A stretch of DNA of 64,000 nt from Phycisphaeraceae bacterium. GTDB taxonomy: Bacteria > Planctomycetota > Phycisphaerae > Phycisphaerales > Phycisphaeraceae. Positions within the stretch are counted from its first letter, which is position 1. Every line of letters starts with the position of its first letter. Below the pieces are notes generated by a model that was given only the letters and a program-made list of their open reading frames with translations, ran no database searches and was not told the DNA's origin. The position numbers and the translations under genes were made by a program. The stretch is from contig JAJDCS010000010.1 of the NCBI GenBank assembly GCA_029260715.1, forward strand, positions 62,001 through 126,000, in the 5' to 3' direction. Below, one piece after another: positions 27,468-36,380 of the stretch.

Positions 27468-29116
27468 CGCCTGACCTCCCCGTTTGACGCCAATGGGTTC
27501 AATTTCGCCGCGGCTACCACCGTGTTTTCAGCGGGCAGGTGGGGGGGGCTGTGCTGCTCTCCCAGCACGGCGGCGATGTACGGGCGAGGGTCGAGCACTC
27601 TTTGAGCGGCGTACCGCGAGACGTTCATGTAAGCCTGCGCGCCAAACCCCATGCTCAATGCAAACACAACCAACAACGCCACACTGAATAGCCCGCCTGC
27701 TGTGGCCGGGCGAACCTCCGGGTGTTCCACGTGCTTGCCCTGTGGGGGCGACCAGAACCCGTAGCTCCAGATCTTTAGCATGGAAAGCAGCGTGAGCAGG
27801 CTGGTCGCCACGGCGAAGCCCGTCAGGCTGTATTGCTGCTGGTTAAAGCTTTCCTTGACCAGCACCCACTTGCCGAAGAACCCCGACAGCGGGGGCAGCC
27901 CCGCCAGCGAGAGTGCCGCGATCATGAACAGCGCCGCCAGCCACGGGGCCCGCTTGAGCAGCCCGCCGATTTTTTCGAGGTCGTCGCTGCCGGCGTGGTC
28001 GATCATCAGCCCGCCGCACAGGAACAGGCAGCACTTGACCACCATGTTGTGCAGGATAAAGAAGATCGCCCCGGCGACGGCCATCTCTCTACTGATCAGC
28101 GTCTGCGTCGGGGTCAGCCCGCTGACCGCCGCGATCCCCAGGCCGATGCCCATGAGCATGTAGCCCACCTGGCTGATAATGTGGATCGACAAAATACGCC
28201 GCACCGAGTGCATCGACACCGCGCCCAAGACGCCCAGGAACATTGTCACAATCGCCGAGACAATGATCAGCGGCGCCACAATGCTCGACACCTCTTGGGA
28301 CGACCCGAACATCATCACGAAAACCCGGATCATGACGTACGCGCCGACCTTGGTCAGGAGCCCCGCGAACAACCCGCCCACCGCCGCGGGCATGGTGTGG
28401 TATGTATCAGGCAGCCAATACCACAGCGGGAAAATCGCCGTCTTGCCGCCGAACACCAGCAGCAGCATCGCAATCACCGGGATCGACGACACGGGCAGTT
28501 GCCCCGACACGGCGATCCGTGTGATGTCAGCCATGTTCAGCGTGCCGAGCTGGCCATAAATCAGCCCGGCGCATGTGACGAACAGCGTCGACCCGATCAG
28601 GTTCAGGATGACATACTTGTACGCCTGGCGGATCTGCTGGGGCGTGGTGCCCACGACGAACATGGCGTAGGAGGCCATGAGCATGATCTCGAACGCCACG
28701 AACAAGTTGAAAAGGTCGCCGGTGATAAAGCTCCACTGCACGCCCATCATCAGCAGGTGGTAAAGCGGCTGGAAAAACCCGCCGCCGAACCGGTCCGATA
28801 GCTGTGAGATGCAGTAGATGAACACCGCCAAGCACACCACCGACTCGACGCCCAGCATCAGCGCCGACAAGGGGTCGACGACAATGGTGATACCGAACGG
28901 CGCCGGCCAGTTGCCCATTTGGGATACCAGTATCCCGGCGTCCGCCCCGTGGCCCTGGCACACCGTGATCAGCGCCCAGATCGCCACGCCGCAGTTAGCC
29001 AACAGGAAGACCAGGCCGATGAATGCCTGGAGCGTGCGTCGACCGTGCGCAAACAACGAAAGGATCCCCGCCAGCATCGGCAAGACGACGAACAGAACTA
29101 TCAGGTGTTGTGACAT
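27464..29116 (-). CDS. mrpD: Mrp Na+/H+ antiporter subunit D
   Basis: A 550-residue complex I NuoM/N-like proton-channel subunit with about 14 membrane helices. The key charged residues of this class are Glu143 (LFVAFEIMLM), Lys225 (VFGGKTAIFPLWYWLPDTY) and Lys256 (LLTKVGAYVMI). ATG 29116 is chosen because the protein then starts MSQHLIVLFVVLPML with AGG a few bases upstream; TTG 29128 would add four residues. The C-terminal 60 residues beyond the last helix are hydrophilic. It is coupled to mrpE by a four-base overlap. Confidence 0.94.
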   Translation of the reverse strand: MSQHLIVLFVVLPMLAGILSLFAHGRRTLQAFIGLVFLLANCGVAIWALITVCQGHGADAGILVSQMGNWPAPFGITIVVDPLSALMLGVESVVCLAVFIYCISQLSDRFGGGFFQPLYHLLMMGVQWSFITGDLFNLFVAFEIMLMASYAMFVVGTTPQQIRQAYKYVILNLIGSTLFVTCAGLIYGQLGTLNMADITRIAVSGQLPVSSIPVIAMLLLVFGGKTAIFPLWYWLPDTYHTMPAAVGGLFAGLLTKVGAYVMIRVFVMMFGSSQEVSSIVAPLIIVSAIVTMFLGVLGAVSMHSVRRILSIHIISQVGYMLMGIGLGIAAVSGLTPTQTLISREMAVAGAIFFILHNMVVKCCLFLCGGLMIDHAGSDDLEKIGGLLKRAPWLAALFMIAALSLAGLPPLSGFFGKWVLVKESFNQQQYSLTGFAVATSLLTLLSMLKIWSYGFWSPPQGKHVEHPEVRPATAGGLFSVALLVVFALSMGFGAQAYMNVSRYAAQRVLDPRPYIAAVLGEQHSPPHLPAENTVVAAAKLNPLASNGEVRR

Positions 29117-29143
29117 CACGCCTATCAATCCTGCAATAACAGT

Positions 29144-29488
29144 TTAATGCGCGGGCTCCACAGCCAACTCGTTGAGTTCCAGTGTCTTGGCACGCCGCCA
29201 CGACACCACCAGCAGCGTGAGCAAAAACGCCTGCACCGCGAACCCGATCACGATCGCCGTCAGGATCAACGCCTGGGGCAGCGGGTCGACAAGCCCTTGC
29301 CAGGAATGCCCGCCCAGCACGGGCGGCTGCAGGCCGATCGGCGAGCGGCTCGTGGCGATGATCGCCAGGTTCGCGCCGTGCCCCAGCAGGAACACGCCCA
29401 TGCACACGCCCTTGAGCTCACGCCCCAGCATCAGGTACACCGACGACGCGAAGATCACACCGACCATGATCGCGGTCAAAAGTGTCAT
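29144..29488 (-). CDS. mrpC: Mrp Na+/H+ antiporter subunit C
   Basis: 114 residues, three helices, homologous to NuoK. The motif VYLMLGRELKGVCMGVFLLGHGANL and DPLPQALILTAIVIGFAVQAF are MnhC signatures. The frame is open further upstream, but the ATG at 29488 overlaps the mrpB stop in the ATGA pattern used throughout this operon. The stop lies 27 bases before mrpD. Confidence 0.93.
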   Translation of the reverse strand: MTLLTAIMVGVIFASSVYLMLGRELKGVCMGVFLLGHGANLAIIATSRSPIGLQPPVLGGHSWQGLVDPLPQALILTAIVIGFAVQAFLLTLLVVSWRRAKTLELNELAVEPAH

Positions 29489-29922
29489 TGCTCTAGCTCC
29501 CTGGACAACGCGTTGATCATGCCGACCACCACGCCCATGACCACAAAGAACACGCCTAAGTCGAACACCATGACCGTGGCCCACTCCACGTCAAGGGGCT
29601 TGCCCGAGCTGGTGGGCAGCTTCAGGTACCCGTGCTCGGACGTGAAGAACGGCAGCCCCGCCAACAGGGCCCCCAGCCCGGTGCTCACCGCCAGGAGCAG
29701 GCCCATGGCGATAAACGAACGCTCCGTAAACGGGAGCATGCGCGTCAGGCTGCGAGGCCCCTCGCTCATCCGGTGCACGATCATCGCCAACGCTGCCACC
29801 AACCCCGCTACAAATCCGCCTCCGGGCGACTGATGTCCTTTGAAGTAAATGAACATCGCAAAAACCAAACTAAGTGGCACCAACAACCGCGTCGCGACTC
29901 GTAAAATCACCGTTGTCATCAT
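29485..29922 (-). CDS. mrpB: Mrp Na+/H+ antiporter subunit B
   Basis: 145 residues, four helices. FKGHQSPGGGFVAGLVAALAM near the N-terminus is the MnhB signature. Its ATG overlaps the mrpA stop, and its stop overlaps the mrpC start, both by four bases. The loop LKLPTSSGKPLDVEWATVMVFDLGVFFVV is typical. Integral membrane subunit. Confidence 0.94.
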   Translation of the reverse strand: MMTTVILRVATRLLVPLSLVFAMFIYFKGHQSPGGGFVAGLVAALAMIVHRMSEGPRSLTRMLPFTERSFIAMGLLLAVSTGLGALLAGLPFFTSEHGYLKLPTSSGKPLDVEWATVMVFDLGVFFVVMGVVVGMINALSRELEQ

Positions 29923-32639
29923 GACTGGGGGCTCCGGTTGGCGACTGCGGGCTGGGCGTGGCCGTCCCCGGAACTGTTGGAAGGATCGGGGATATCCACA
30001 CGCAGCAGGCCGCCCGGCTCGCCGGCGTAATCACCAAAACCACCGGCGTCGTTGCCGTATTCGCCCGGCGAGCAGTATTCGTCGTCCAGGCGTGGCACCT
30101 TACGCAGCAGCGTCCAAACGCCCATGGCCGCCAGCGCCAGCACCGTGATCTCGCCCATGGTGTCGAACCCACGGAAGTCGACGAGGATCACGTTCACAAT
30201 ATTGTCGCCGCCGCCGCCGGGGTGCAGCGACGCTTCGTCGTGGTGCCCGTCTCCCTCGTGGAACTGCGAGCGGTCCACCAAGCCGCTGGTGAGCTGTTCG
30301 CGTGGGAAGTGCTCGGTGTCGATACCGTGGTGGCTGTTTCGCATGAAGTATTGGCCCAGGGTCGAGGCCGTGCCGTTGTTGACCGCCATCGACGGGTTCG
30401 GCGGGCGGACGACCAACGAGCTGGTCAGCGTCAGCCAAAACATCACCCCGCCGACCAAAATCGACAGCACCACGCGCGGGGCCACCCACATGCGCGCCTT
30501 GGGCGCCTCACGCGGGATCAGGCTCAACACCAACAAGAACAAAATCAACGACACGATCTCGATGCTGATCTGCGTCAGCGCCAAGTCCGGCGCCCGGTAC
30601 AAGTAATACACAGCCGTCACGGCAAACCCGCACGTGCCCAGCACCAAGACCCGGCTGGCACGGTCGGTCACAATCGGCAAGAGCACCGCGGTCAGGCACA
30701 CCAGCACCGTCAGCAGCACGCCCAGCGTCAGCTCGCTGAACTGATCGGTCTCAAACACGATGCCTTCGGGCCACTGCCGCGCGAAGGCTGTCAGATCAAA
30801 TCCGAACGACCAGAAAAACAGCCCCACCATCGACACCGCGACGAACGTGATGTACGACCCTAAGTGTCCACGTTGCACAAATCCGAACGCCTGCGGGCCC
30901 ACGATCTTCGTGACAAGTGTGTAGAAACCGGGGTACGCGTGGTCGAAAGGGTCTTTGAATACGCCGCGTAGCACCGGCGCCAGCCCCAGCGTCACACCCA
31001 GCGCGATCGCGACGCCGCTCATGATCAGCGGTAGTTCCGGGTGTGCCAGGTGGGCCGCCACGTCCAGCAGGCTTGGCAGGTGGGCTTCATAAAAACGGCT
31101 GGGCTCGATGTGATGGAGCACCCAGTGGTCGAACAGCCCCGGCGCCAACCCGCCCACGAACTGGAACGACACAATAATCAGCCCCGGGATCCATAAGAAC
31201 GCGGGCCATATGCCCGTTTCGTGGCCGTGGTCGCCGTGGCCGTGACCCCCGCCGTGCGCGTGGTCGTGGCCGTGCTTGTGCCCCGACGGCTCGCGGTCGA
31301 GCACCAGCGTGCGGAACAGCCGCACAAAAATCGCGACGTTGAACATCCCCGTAGCCACGCCGGCGCTGACCAGCACCCAAAACCAGGGGCTTGGGATCGC
31401 TTCTTTGGCGTGGTAGATCTGATAGAAGAAAAACTCTTTGGCGGTGAAGCTCAGCGTGCCGGGTCCGGCCGCCAAGCCGTAAGCGGCCAGCAGCAGCACC
31501 AGGCTCATGATCATCGCCTGCCCGCCGCGCCAGAAAAAGCCCTTCAGCTCCGGCAGCTCGCGCGACGCCACGTGCCCGATCGCGCCCGCCAAGATAAATA
31601 ACGGGGCTTTGTACAGCGCGTGGTTCAAAATCTGCGTCACGTCCCAGACCAGGTTCGGCTGGTGGTGGTACTCAAACGCCGACAACCCGTACATGCACAT
31701 GAGCAAGCCGAGTTGGCTGACCGTGGTGTACGCAAAAATTTGCTTGAGGTCGGTTTTCTGTAGCGCGATAAACGCGCCGTAGACCATGGTCAGCGCGCCC
31801 AGCGGGATGATGAGCCTCGGCCAGATCGGCAGGGCCGCGGCCATGATCGGCCACATCCGCCCCGTGAGGTACACGCCGGCTTTGACCATCGTCGCCGAGT
31901 GCAGGTAGGCCGACACGGGCGTCGGCGCGGCCATCGCACCGGGCAGCCAGAAGTGCAGCGGCACCTGGGCGCTCTTGGCCGCGGCGCCAGCGAAGATCAG
32001 CAAAAACGCAACGGTGGTCAGCGCGTCGCCCGTCACACCCGCAGCCGCCAACTCTGAAAACGACCAGCAGGCGGTGTGGCTGCCCATGAGCACCAGCCCG
32101 GCCATCATGGCCAAACCGCCGGCGCCCGTCACGATGAACGCCTGCATGGCTTTCTTGACTGACGACGGGTCGTCCCGCTCCCAGCCGATCAACAAAAACG
32201 AGCTGATCGACGTCATCTCCCAGAACAACAGCAGCAACACAAAATTGTCAGCGAGCGCTACGCCCAGCATGGCGGTCATGAACAAGAGCAAGCTTGGGTA
32301 GAACCGGAACAGGCTCGCCTCGTCGGGGCCGAAATACGCGCGGGCGTACAGCACAATCAGCAGGCCGATGCCGCTGACCAGAAACGCGAAGAAAAGACCC
32401 AACTGGTCCGCGTTGAACTGAAGGTTTAGCTGAAGCGACTCCATCCACGCGATGGAAAACACGCCGGCCTCGAAGCCGTGGTCGCGCACGAACAAGCCTA
32501 GCAGCCACATCGCCAACACCGGCCCAAGCACGGACATGCCCACGCGCAGGCCAACTTCCTTGCGTGGCAGCAGCATCCCCGCGGCCCCGCAGAAAACCGG
32601 GGCAAGGATCGCCAGTGTTAATTGCCATGTTGGGTTCAT
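29919..32639 (-). CDS. mrpA: Mrp Na+/H+ antiporter subunit A, with His-rich loop
   Basis: The first gene of the operon and the largest subunit, 906 residues against about 770-800 for many MrpA proteins. The NuoL-like half has Glu141 (LLFWEMTSIS), Lys222 (AAAKSAQVPLHFWLPGAM) and His247/Lys253 (HSATMVKAG). The C-terminal part carries the DUF4040-type segment (GFAVTAVYYLYRAPDLALTQI), normal for group-1 MrpA. Residues 454-473 form a loop with nine histidines in 20, absent from ordinary MrpA. A second His-rich hydrophilic loop precedes the last helices (DTEHFPREQL to GHHDEASLHPGGGG). The antiporter exports Na+ for H+ and fits salt or alkaline stress tolerance. Confidence 0.95.
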   Translation of the reverse strand: MNPTWQLTLAILAPVFCGAAGMLLPRKEVGLRVGMSVLGPVLAMWLLGLFVRDHGFEAGVFSIAWMESLQLNLQFNADQLGLFFAFLVSGIGLLIVLYARAYFGPDEASLFRFYPSLLLFMTAMLGVALADNFVLLLLFWEMTSISSFLLIGWERDDPSSVKKAMQAFIVTGAGGLAMMAGLVLMGSHTACWSFSELAAAGVTGDALTTVAFLLIFAGAAAKSAQVPLHFWLPGAMAAPTPVSAYLHSATMVKAGVYLTGRMWPIMAAALPIWPRLIIPLGALTMVYGAFIALQKTDLKQIFAYTTVSQLGLLMCMYGLSAFEYHHQPNLVWDVTQILNHALYKAPLFILAGAIGHVASRELPELKGFFWRGGQAMIMSLVLLLAAYGLAAGPGTLSFTAKEFFFYQIYHAKEAIPSPWFWVLVSAGVATGMFNVAIFVRLFRTLVLDREPSGHKHGHDHAHGGGHGHGDHGHETGIWPAFLWIPGLIIVSFQFVGGLAPGLFDHWVLHHIEPSRFYEAHLPSLLDVAAHLAHPELPLIMSGVAIALGVTLGLAPVLRGVFKDPFDHAYPGFYTLVTKIVGPQAFGFVQRGHLGSYITFVAVSMVGLFFWSFGFDLTAFARQWPEGIVFETDQFSELTLGVLLTVLVCLTAVLLPIVTDRASRVLVLGTCGFAVTAVYYLYRAPDLALTQISIEIVSLILFLLVLSLIPREAPKARMWVAPRVVLSILVGGVMFWLTLTSSLVVRPPNPSMAVNNGTASTLGQYFMRNSHHGIDTEHFPREQLTSGLVDRSQFHEGDGHHDEASLHPGGGGDNIVNVILVDFRGFDTMGEITVLALAAMGVWTLLRKVPRLDDEYCSPGEYGNDAGGFGDYAGEPGGLLRVDIPDPSNSSGDGHAQPAVANRSPQS

Positions 32640-32880
32640 AAGCCTCTAATCTCGTGAGCCCAGCCAACTCTCCTAAAGACGACGCAACCCGTTTTCCACG
32701 CCATCCCGATCACAGACGCGTTGTATTCCATCGGTACCGCAGCACCCCGGACTCAAGCTAAACACCTTATGATTGTACATTTGTCAACCCGGATCGCTCA
32801 TTTTTAATGCCGACGGTAACGCCTGTGCGGGATATGACGGCTGTTGTGAGCCGACGCCGTCACCGTGTAAGTTATAAGAC

Positions 32881-33432
32881 ATGCAATACCAGAACCTATG
32901 GGCGCCGTGGCGCATGGCTTATATCAACACGATGGCCGGCCACGACGGGGCCGCGACGCCTCCTACCGAGCAAAGCAAGGCCTGCTTCATCTGCGAAGCC
33001 GCCAAAGTCACCGTCCCCAGCGACGACGCGGGCCAACAGCTCGTGCTGCTGCGTGACAAACGCGGGCTGATCATGCTCAATCTATACCCCTACGTGAACG
33101 GCCACCTGCTCGTAGCGCCCCTGGACCACACGCCCGACCTGCCCGGGATGACCGCCCCGCAGCGGGCCGACCTCCTGGAGCTTGTCACACTGGCCCAGAG
33201 CCTGCTGCAAGCGGCGATCAACCCGCAGGGCTTTAATATAGGACTGAACCTCGGCCGCTGCGCCGGCGCTGGCCTGCCGGGACACCTGCACGCCCACGTC
33301 GTGCCCCGCTGGAGCGGCGACACGAACTACATGCAGACGATCGGGCGCATCCGTGTGATCCCCGAAGCGATACAAGCTACGTACACCCGCCTCCGTGATA
33401 CACTCAATACACTGCAACAAACCAAGCAATAA
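32881..33432 (+). CDS. HIT-family nucleotide hydrolase
   Basis: 183 residues, a histidine triad protein that hydrolyses or transfers nucleotide phosphates. The triad H-x-H-x-H is at residues 135-139 (GHLHAHVVPRW). The N-terminal QNLWAPWRMAYI and CFIC (Cys35, Cys38) belong to the bacterial Ap4A phosphorylase-like/HIT subgroup, where the cysteines may hold zinc. It is divergent from mrpA; the 241-base gap holds no gene that I can see. A hairpin follows its stop. Confidence 0.9.
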   Translation: MQYQNLWAPWRMAYINTMAGHDGAATPPTEQSKACFICEAAKVTVPSDDAGQQLVLLRDKRGLIMLNLYPYVNGHLLVAPLDHTPDLPGMTAPQRADLLELVTLAQSLLQAAINPQGFNIGLNLGRCAGAGLPGHLHAHVVPRWSGDTNYMQTIGRIRVIPEAIQATYTRLRDTLNTLQQTKQ

Positions 33433-33444
33433 AAGCTAAAGGCT

Positions 33445-33474
33445 TGAGCCGCGGGGCATCAAACCCACGGCTTC
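33445..33474. other. Stem-loop just after the HIT gene
   Basis: AGCCGCGGG and CCCACGGCT form a stem with one mismatch and an eight-base loop, starting 12 bases after the HIT stop codon. No T-run follows, so intrinsic termination is doubtful. It may stabilise the transcript or belong to an intergenic repeat family. Confidence 0.4.
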
Positions 33475-33499
33475 CGCTATAGATAACACCGACGCGATG

Positions 33500-33539
33500 A
33501 AGACAAAACAACAACCCCTTGGCCCAAGACCAAGGGGTT
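33500..33539 (-). terminator. Rho-independent terminator of the PilZ gene
   Basis: A perfect 10-base stem (33513-33522 with 33530-33539) around a seven-base loop. On the minus strand it is followed by TGTTGTTTTGTC, a T-rich tail. It begins 57 bases after the PilZ stop, so it ends that transcript. Confidence 0.8.
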
Positions 33540-33595
33540 CACAGAGAATAGCTTCTTTTAATATGGCCCCCGCAACGACGAGTGAGAACCCGAAA

Positions 33596-33955
33596 TTACG
33601 CGGCTGTCTTGGACACGAACTGGACGCCGATCTGGTGTCCCTGCTTGGCGGGTTTGCACCGCACCACGTGCCCGTAGCGGTTGAAGCCTTGCTCCGGTCC
33701 GTGCGGCGTGAAGTACACCACGATCTGCGTGCCCGGCTCGACCGGTTCCTGCACAAACCCACCCAAGCCCGTGTTCGAGATGTTCAACAACTGGATCGTC
33801 CCGATACGGTTCGCGTGGTCGGTCGGGTCGCTGCCGGACTGGAGCGAAGTGACTTTTCCGGCCATCACACGCCGGTTCGAATCGCGACGCTCAAAACGCA
33901 GCACATCGGGGTCATTTGGTTCCGGCCGTACTAATTTGAGAGCAGCTTGCGACAT
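33596..33955 (-). CDS. PilZ-domain protein
   Basis: 119 residues, essentially a lone PilZ domain. The c-di-GMP-binding hallmarks are visible: an arginine cluster (RFERRDSNRR, about residues 20-29) and the NISNTGLGG turn about 30 residues later. It probably senses c-di-GMP and controls a partner such as motility or polysaccharide export; no partner is adjacent. AAGGAG lies eight bases before the ATG and a strong terminator follows, so it is likely monocistronic. Confidence 0.88.
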   Translation of the reverse strand: MSQAALKLVRPEPNDPDVLRFERRDSNRRVMAGKVTSLQSGSDPTDHANRIGTIQLLNISNTGLGGFVQEPVEPGTQIVVYFTPHGPEQGFNRYGHVVRCKPAKQGHQIGVQFVSKTAA

Positions 33956-33989
33956 GATCAGCTCCTTATAAGCTCATCTGAGCCACTAG

Positions 33990-35579
33990 ATGGATCGGCG
34001 GAATAATCGGAAGGGTTTACACAGGTTGACAAGGACCGAAAAAAAACAGGTGGGTCTGGTCTGTCTGGTAGGCGCGGGCCCGGGCGATCCGGGTCTGATA
34101 ACCACGCGTGGCCAAGAATTGCTGAAGAAAGCCGACGTGATCGTCTACGACGCGCTGGCGAACCCCGCGTTGCTCAAACTCGCCAAGGCAGACGCCCAGC
34201 GGGTATTCGTGGGCAAACGCGCCGCCCAGCACGCACGGAGCCAAGAGCAGATCAACGAGCTTTTGGCGGACCACGCCCAGCGGGGCAGCTTGGTCGTGCG
34301 CCTCAAAGGCGGCGATCCTTATTTATTCGGGCGCGGGGCTGAAGAAGCGGCTTACCTGGCCTCGCGGGGTGTCGAGTGCCAAATCTTGCCCGGTATCACC
34401 GCGGGCATCGCCGCGCCTGCCTACGCCGGCATACCCGTCACCCACCGCGAAACCGCTAGCACCGTCACGTTCGTCACCGGGCATGAAGACCCCACGAAAG
34501 ACCAGTCCGCCATCGATTACGCAGCGCTGGCTGCGCTGGTCGGCGCCGGCGGGACCGCGTGCTTCTATATGGGGATGGGCAGACTCCAAGCGATCTCCGA
34601 TCAACTACAAACCCAAGGCCTAAGCGCCGACACCCCCGCCGCGGTCATCCAGTGGGGCACCACCCCGCGTCAGCGGTCGCTCCGCGGCACGCTGGCGAAC
34701 ATCGCCGCCGATGCCGCAGCCGCTAGCCTGGGCGCGCCTGCCATCATTGTCATCGGTCCGGTCGCAGGGATGCGCGAGCCCGGCTTGGATTACTTCACCA
34801 CACGGCCACTCTTCGGCAAGACGGTTGTCATCACACGCACGCGCCAACAGGCCTCCGACCTGCGAGCCATGCTCGACGACCTGGGCGCCCTGACGCTCGA
34901 AGCGCCCACCATTGAGTTGGTCCCGCCGCAGAACTGGTCAGAAGTGGACGAGGCGATCCAGCGGATTAGCCAATACGACTGGCTCGTGCTCACTAGCGCA
35001 AACGGCGTGGCCGCACTGGCACAGCGGCTCGAAGCGCTGGGCCTCGACGCCCGACATTTCTCCAACACACACATCGCCGTCATCGGCGAAGCCACCGGCG
35101 ACTCGCTGCGTCAACAGCTAGCCATCCGTGCCGACCTCATGCCGCCTCGCTTCGTTGCGGAATCTCTAGCCGAAGAGCTGATCCAGAAACACCAGGTTGA
35201 AGGCAAACGCTTCCTGCTGCTGCGCGCCGACATCGCCAGGCCCGCGCTGCCGAAGCTACTCACCCAGGCGGGCGCGGACGTCACCGAATTGACCGTCTAC
35301 CAGACCAAACGCCCCGAAGCGCTGCCGGATGATGTCCTTTCAGCCCTGCGCAACAATGAAGTGGATTGGATCACCTTCACCAGCTCCTCAACGGCTCGGA
35401 ACATGGTCGACTTGCTTGGCGATGAGCGGGGCTTGCTGGACCGTGTGAAGATCGCCTCGATCGGACCGATCACCACGGACACCCTGCGCGAGTTGAGCCT
35501 GACACCCACGATCGAAGCGACCACGTCCACCATCCTCGGGGTGGTCGAGGCGATCACTGGCGCTGAAGCGTCAAAGTAA
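33990..35579 (+). CDS. cobA-hemD: Uroporphyrinogen-III C-methyltransferase / synthase fusion
   Basis: A 529-residue two-domain enzyme. The SUMT half (about 22-260) has GAGPGDPGLIT, RLKGGDPYLFGRGAEEA and PGITAGIAAPAYAGIPVTHR; it adds two methyl groups to uroporphyrinogen III toward sirohaem or cobalamin. The HemD half (about 272-529) begins FGKTVVITRTRQQA and closes the tetrapyrrole ring. Such fusions are known in many bacteria. The start is uncertain: ATG 33990 has no ribosome-binding site, and GTG at 34050 (QVGLVCLVGAGPG) would match shorter CobA proteins. hemC is elsewhere, at 19772. Confidence 0.92.
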   Translation: MDRRNNRKGLHRLTRTEKKQVGLVCLVGAGPGDPGLITTRGQELLKKADVIVYDALANPALLKLAKADAQRVFVGKRAAQHARSQEQINELLADHAQRGSLVVRLKGGDPYLFGRGAEEAAYLASRGVECQILPGITAGIAAPAYAGIPVTHRETASTVTFVTGHEDPTKDQSAIDYAALAALVGAGGTACFYMGMGRLQAISDQLQTQGLSADTPAAVIQWGTTPRQRSLRGTLANIAADAAAASLGAPAIIVIGPVAGMREPGLDYFTTRPLFGKTVVITRTRQQASDLRAMLDDLGALTLEAPTIELVPPQNWSEVDEAIQRISQYDWLVLTSANGVAALAQRLEALGLDARHFSNTHIAVIGEATGDSLRQQLAIRADLMPPRFVAESLAEELIQKHQVEGKRFLLLRADIARPALPKLLTQAGADVTELTVYQTKRPEALPDDVLSALRNNEVDWITFTSSSTARNMVDLLGDERGLLDRVKIASIGPITTDTLRELSLTPTIEATTSTILGVVEAITGAEASK

Positions 35580-35600
35580 TTTTTTAAATCAGCCCCCGTA

Positions 35601-36236
35601 TCACCGCCCGCTGGAAATGGCGATGGCTTGCTCGCGGGTGTGCTCCGCACCAGTGGCGGCGTCGGTGAAAATGAGCTTGACAGTGACTTGCTCTAGGCTT
35701 TGTGTGGCTTGCGCGTCAAGCGGGACTTCCAACGTGTAATGCGTGCCGGTGATGCCCGTGCGGTAGGCTTGCTCGAATTCGTCGGGTGTGAACCTGCGGG
35801 TCGCGACCGGTCGAGGCGGGGCGTCGGCGTTAATCGCCACCACTTGCGCCACCGCCGGGCCCACCGCGGGCAGGAACCGACCACGCTGATCCAGTGTTTG
35901 GGTGTAGAGACGAATCACGTCATCTACGCCGTCGCCGTTGGTATCCACCGCCCCGGAGAATCGGCTGAACTTGACCGCCACAACCTGTGGCAGCGCCCCC
36001 GCCGCGACACCCTCGACACGGGGCTTGGCGTCGATGCGCTGCTCAAGTGTGTGTACCAACGCAGCCTTCTGCTGGGCCTGTGCCTGAAGATCCGCCACGC
36101 GACGCTGCAATTGCAGGTTCTCGCTACGCAGCCGGTCGTTTTCGTTCTCGAAGTTGCGCGGGCCGGACTGACAACCGACAGCCATGCCCACAACAGCCAG
36201 ACACGCAACAACTTTACTGCGGCTGGTGTGTTTCAT
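35601..36236 (-). CDS. Lipoprotein with coiled coil
   Basis: A 211-residue predicted lipoprotein: signal peptide KVVACLAVVGMAVGC with acylation at Cys22. Residues about 28-70 form a coiled coil (ENDRLRSENLQLQRRVADLQ). The rest is a beta-rich domain with the acidic turn DTNGDGVDD, a possible calcium-binding loop, and a C-terminal strand set (HYTLEVPLDAQATQSL, VTVKLIFTDAATG). No named family is recognised. It overlaps nothing and is followed 21 bases later by the convergent cobA-hemD stop. Confidence 0.7.
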   Translation of the reverse strand: MKHTSRSKVVACLAVVGMAVGCQSGPRNFENENDRLRSENLQLQRRVADLQAQAQQKAALVHTLEQRIDAKPRVEGVAAGALPQVVAVKFSRFSGAVDTNGDGVDDVIRLYTQTLDQRGRFLPAVGPAVAQVVAINADAPPRPVATRRFTPDEFEQAYRTGITGTHYTLEVPLDAQATQSLEQVTVKLIFTDAATGAEHTREQAIAISSGR

Positions 36237-36315
36237 GGCTTTCTGTATGAGCGCGTGCGTGAGAAGTCGGGGGCCATCTGTTGGGCCTCTCTCAAGATCA
36301 GGCGTTGCACCACAC

Positions 36316-36352
36316 GGTCCGCTCCCTGATCCGCCTGAGGCGGACGGCTCGT
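36316..36352 (+). repeat. Dispersed palindromic intergenic repeat
   Basis: A 37-base copy (GGTCCGCTCCCTG, then the TCCGCC/GGCGGA palindrome, then CGGCTCGT) in the 144-base gap between clpP and the lipoprotein gene. After it comes GGCGAGGGTTTTTA, echoed after the copy at 49877. Confidence 0.8.
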
Positions 36353-36380
36353 GGCGAGGGTTTTTACGCCCGTGGCAGGA

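Noticed and set aside
27833-28801. 322-codon open frame antisense to mrpD
   Set aside because: Made of His/Arg/Asp/Gln-rich sequence with no known fold; mrpD is unambiguous.
29958-30863. 301-codon open frame antisense to mrpA
   Set aside because: Shadow of mrpA; no domain or ribosome-binding evidence.
32782-32787. Perfect TTGACA upstream of mrpA
   Set aside because: No acceptable -10 hexamer at 16-18 bases, so a promoter was not called.
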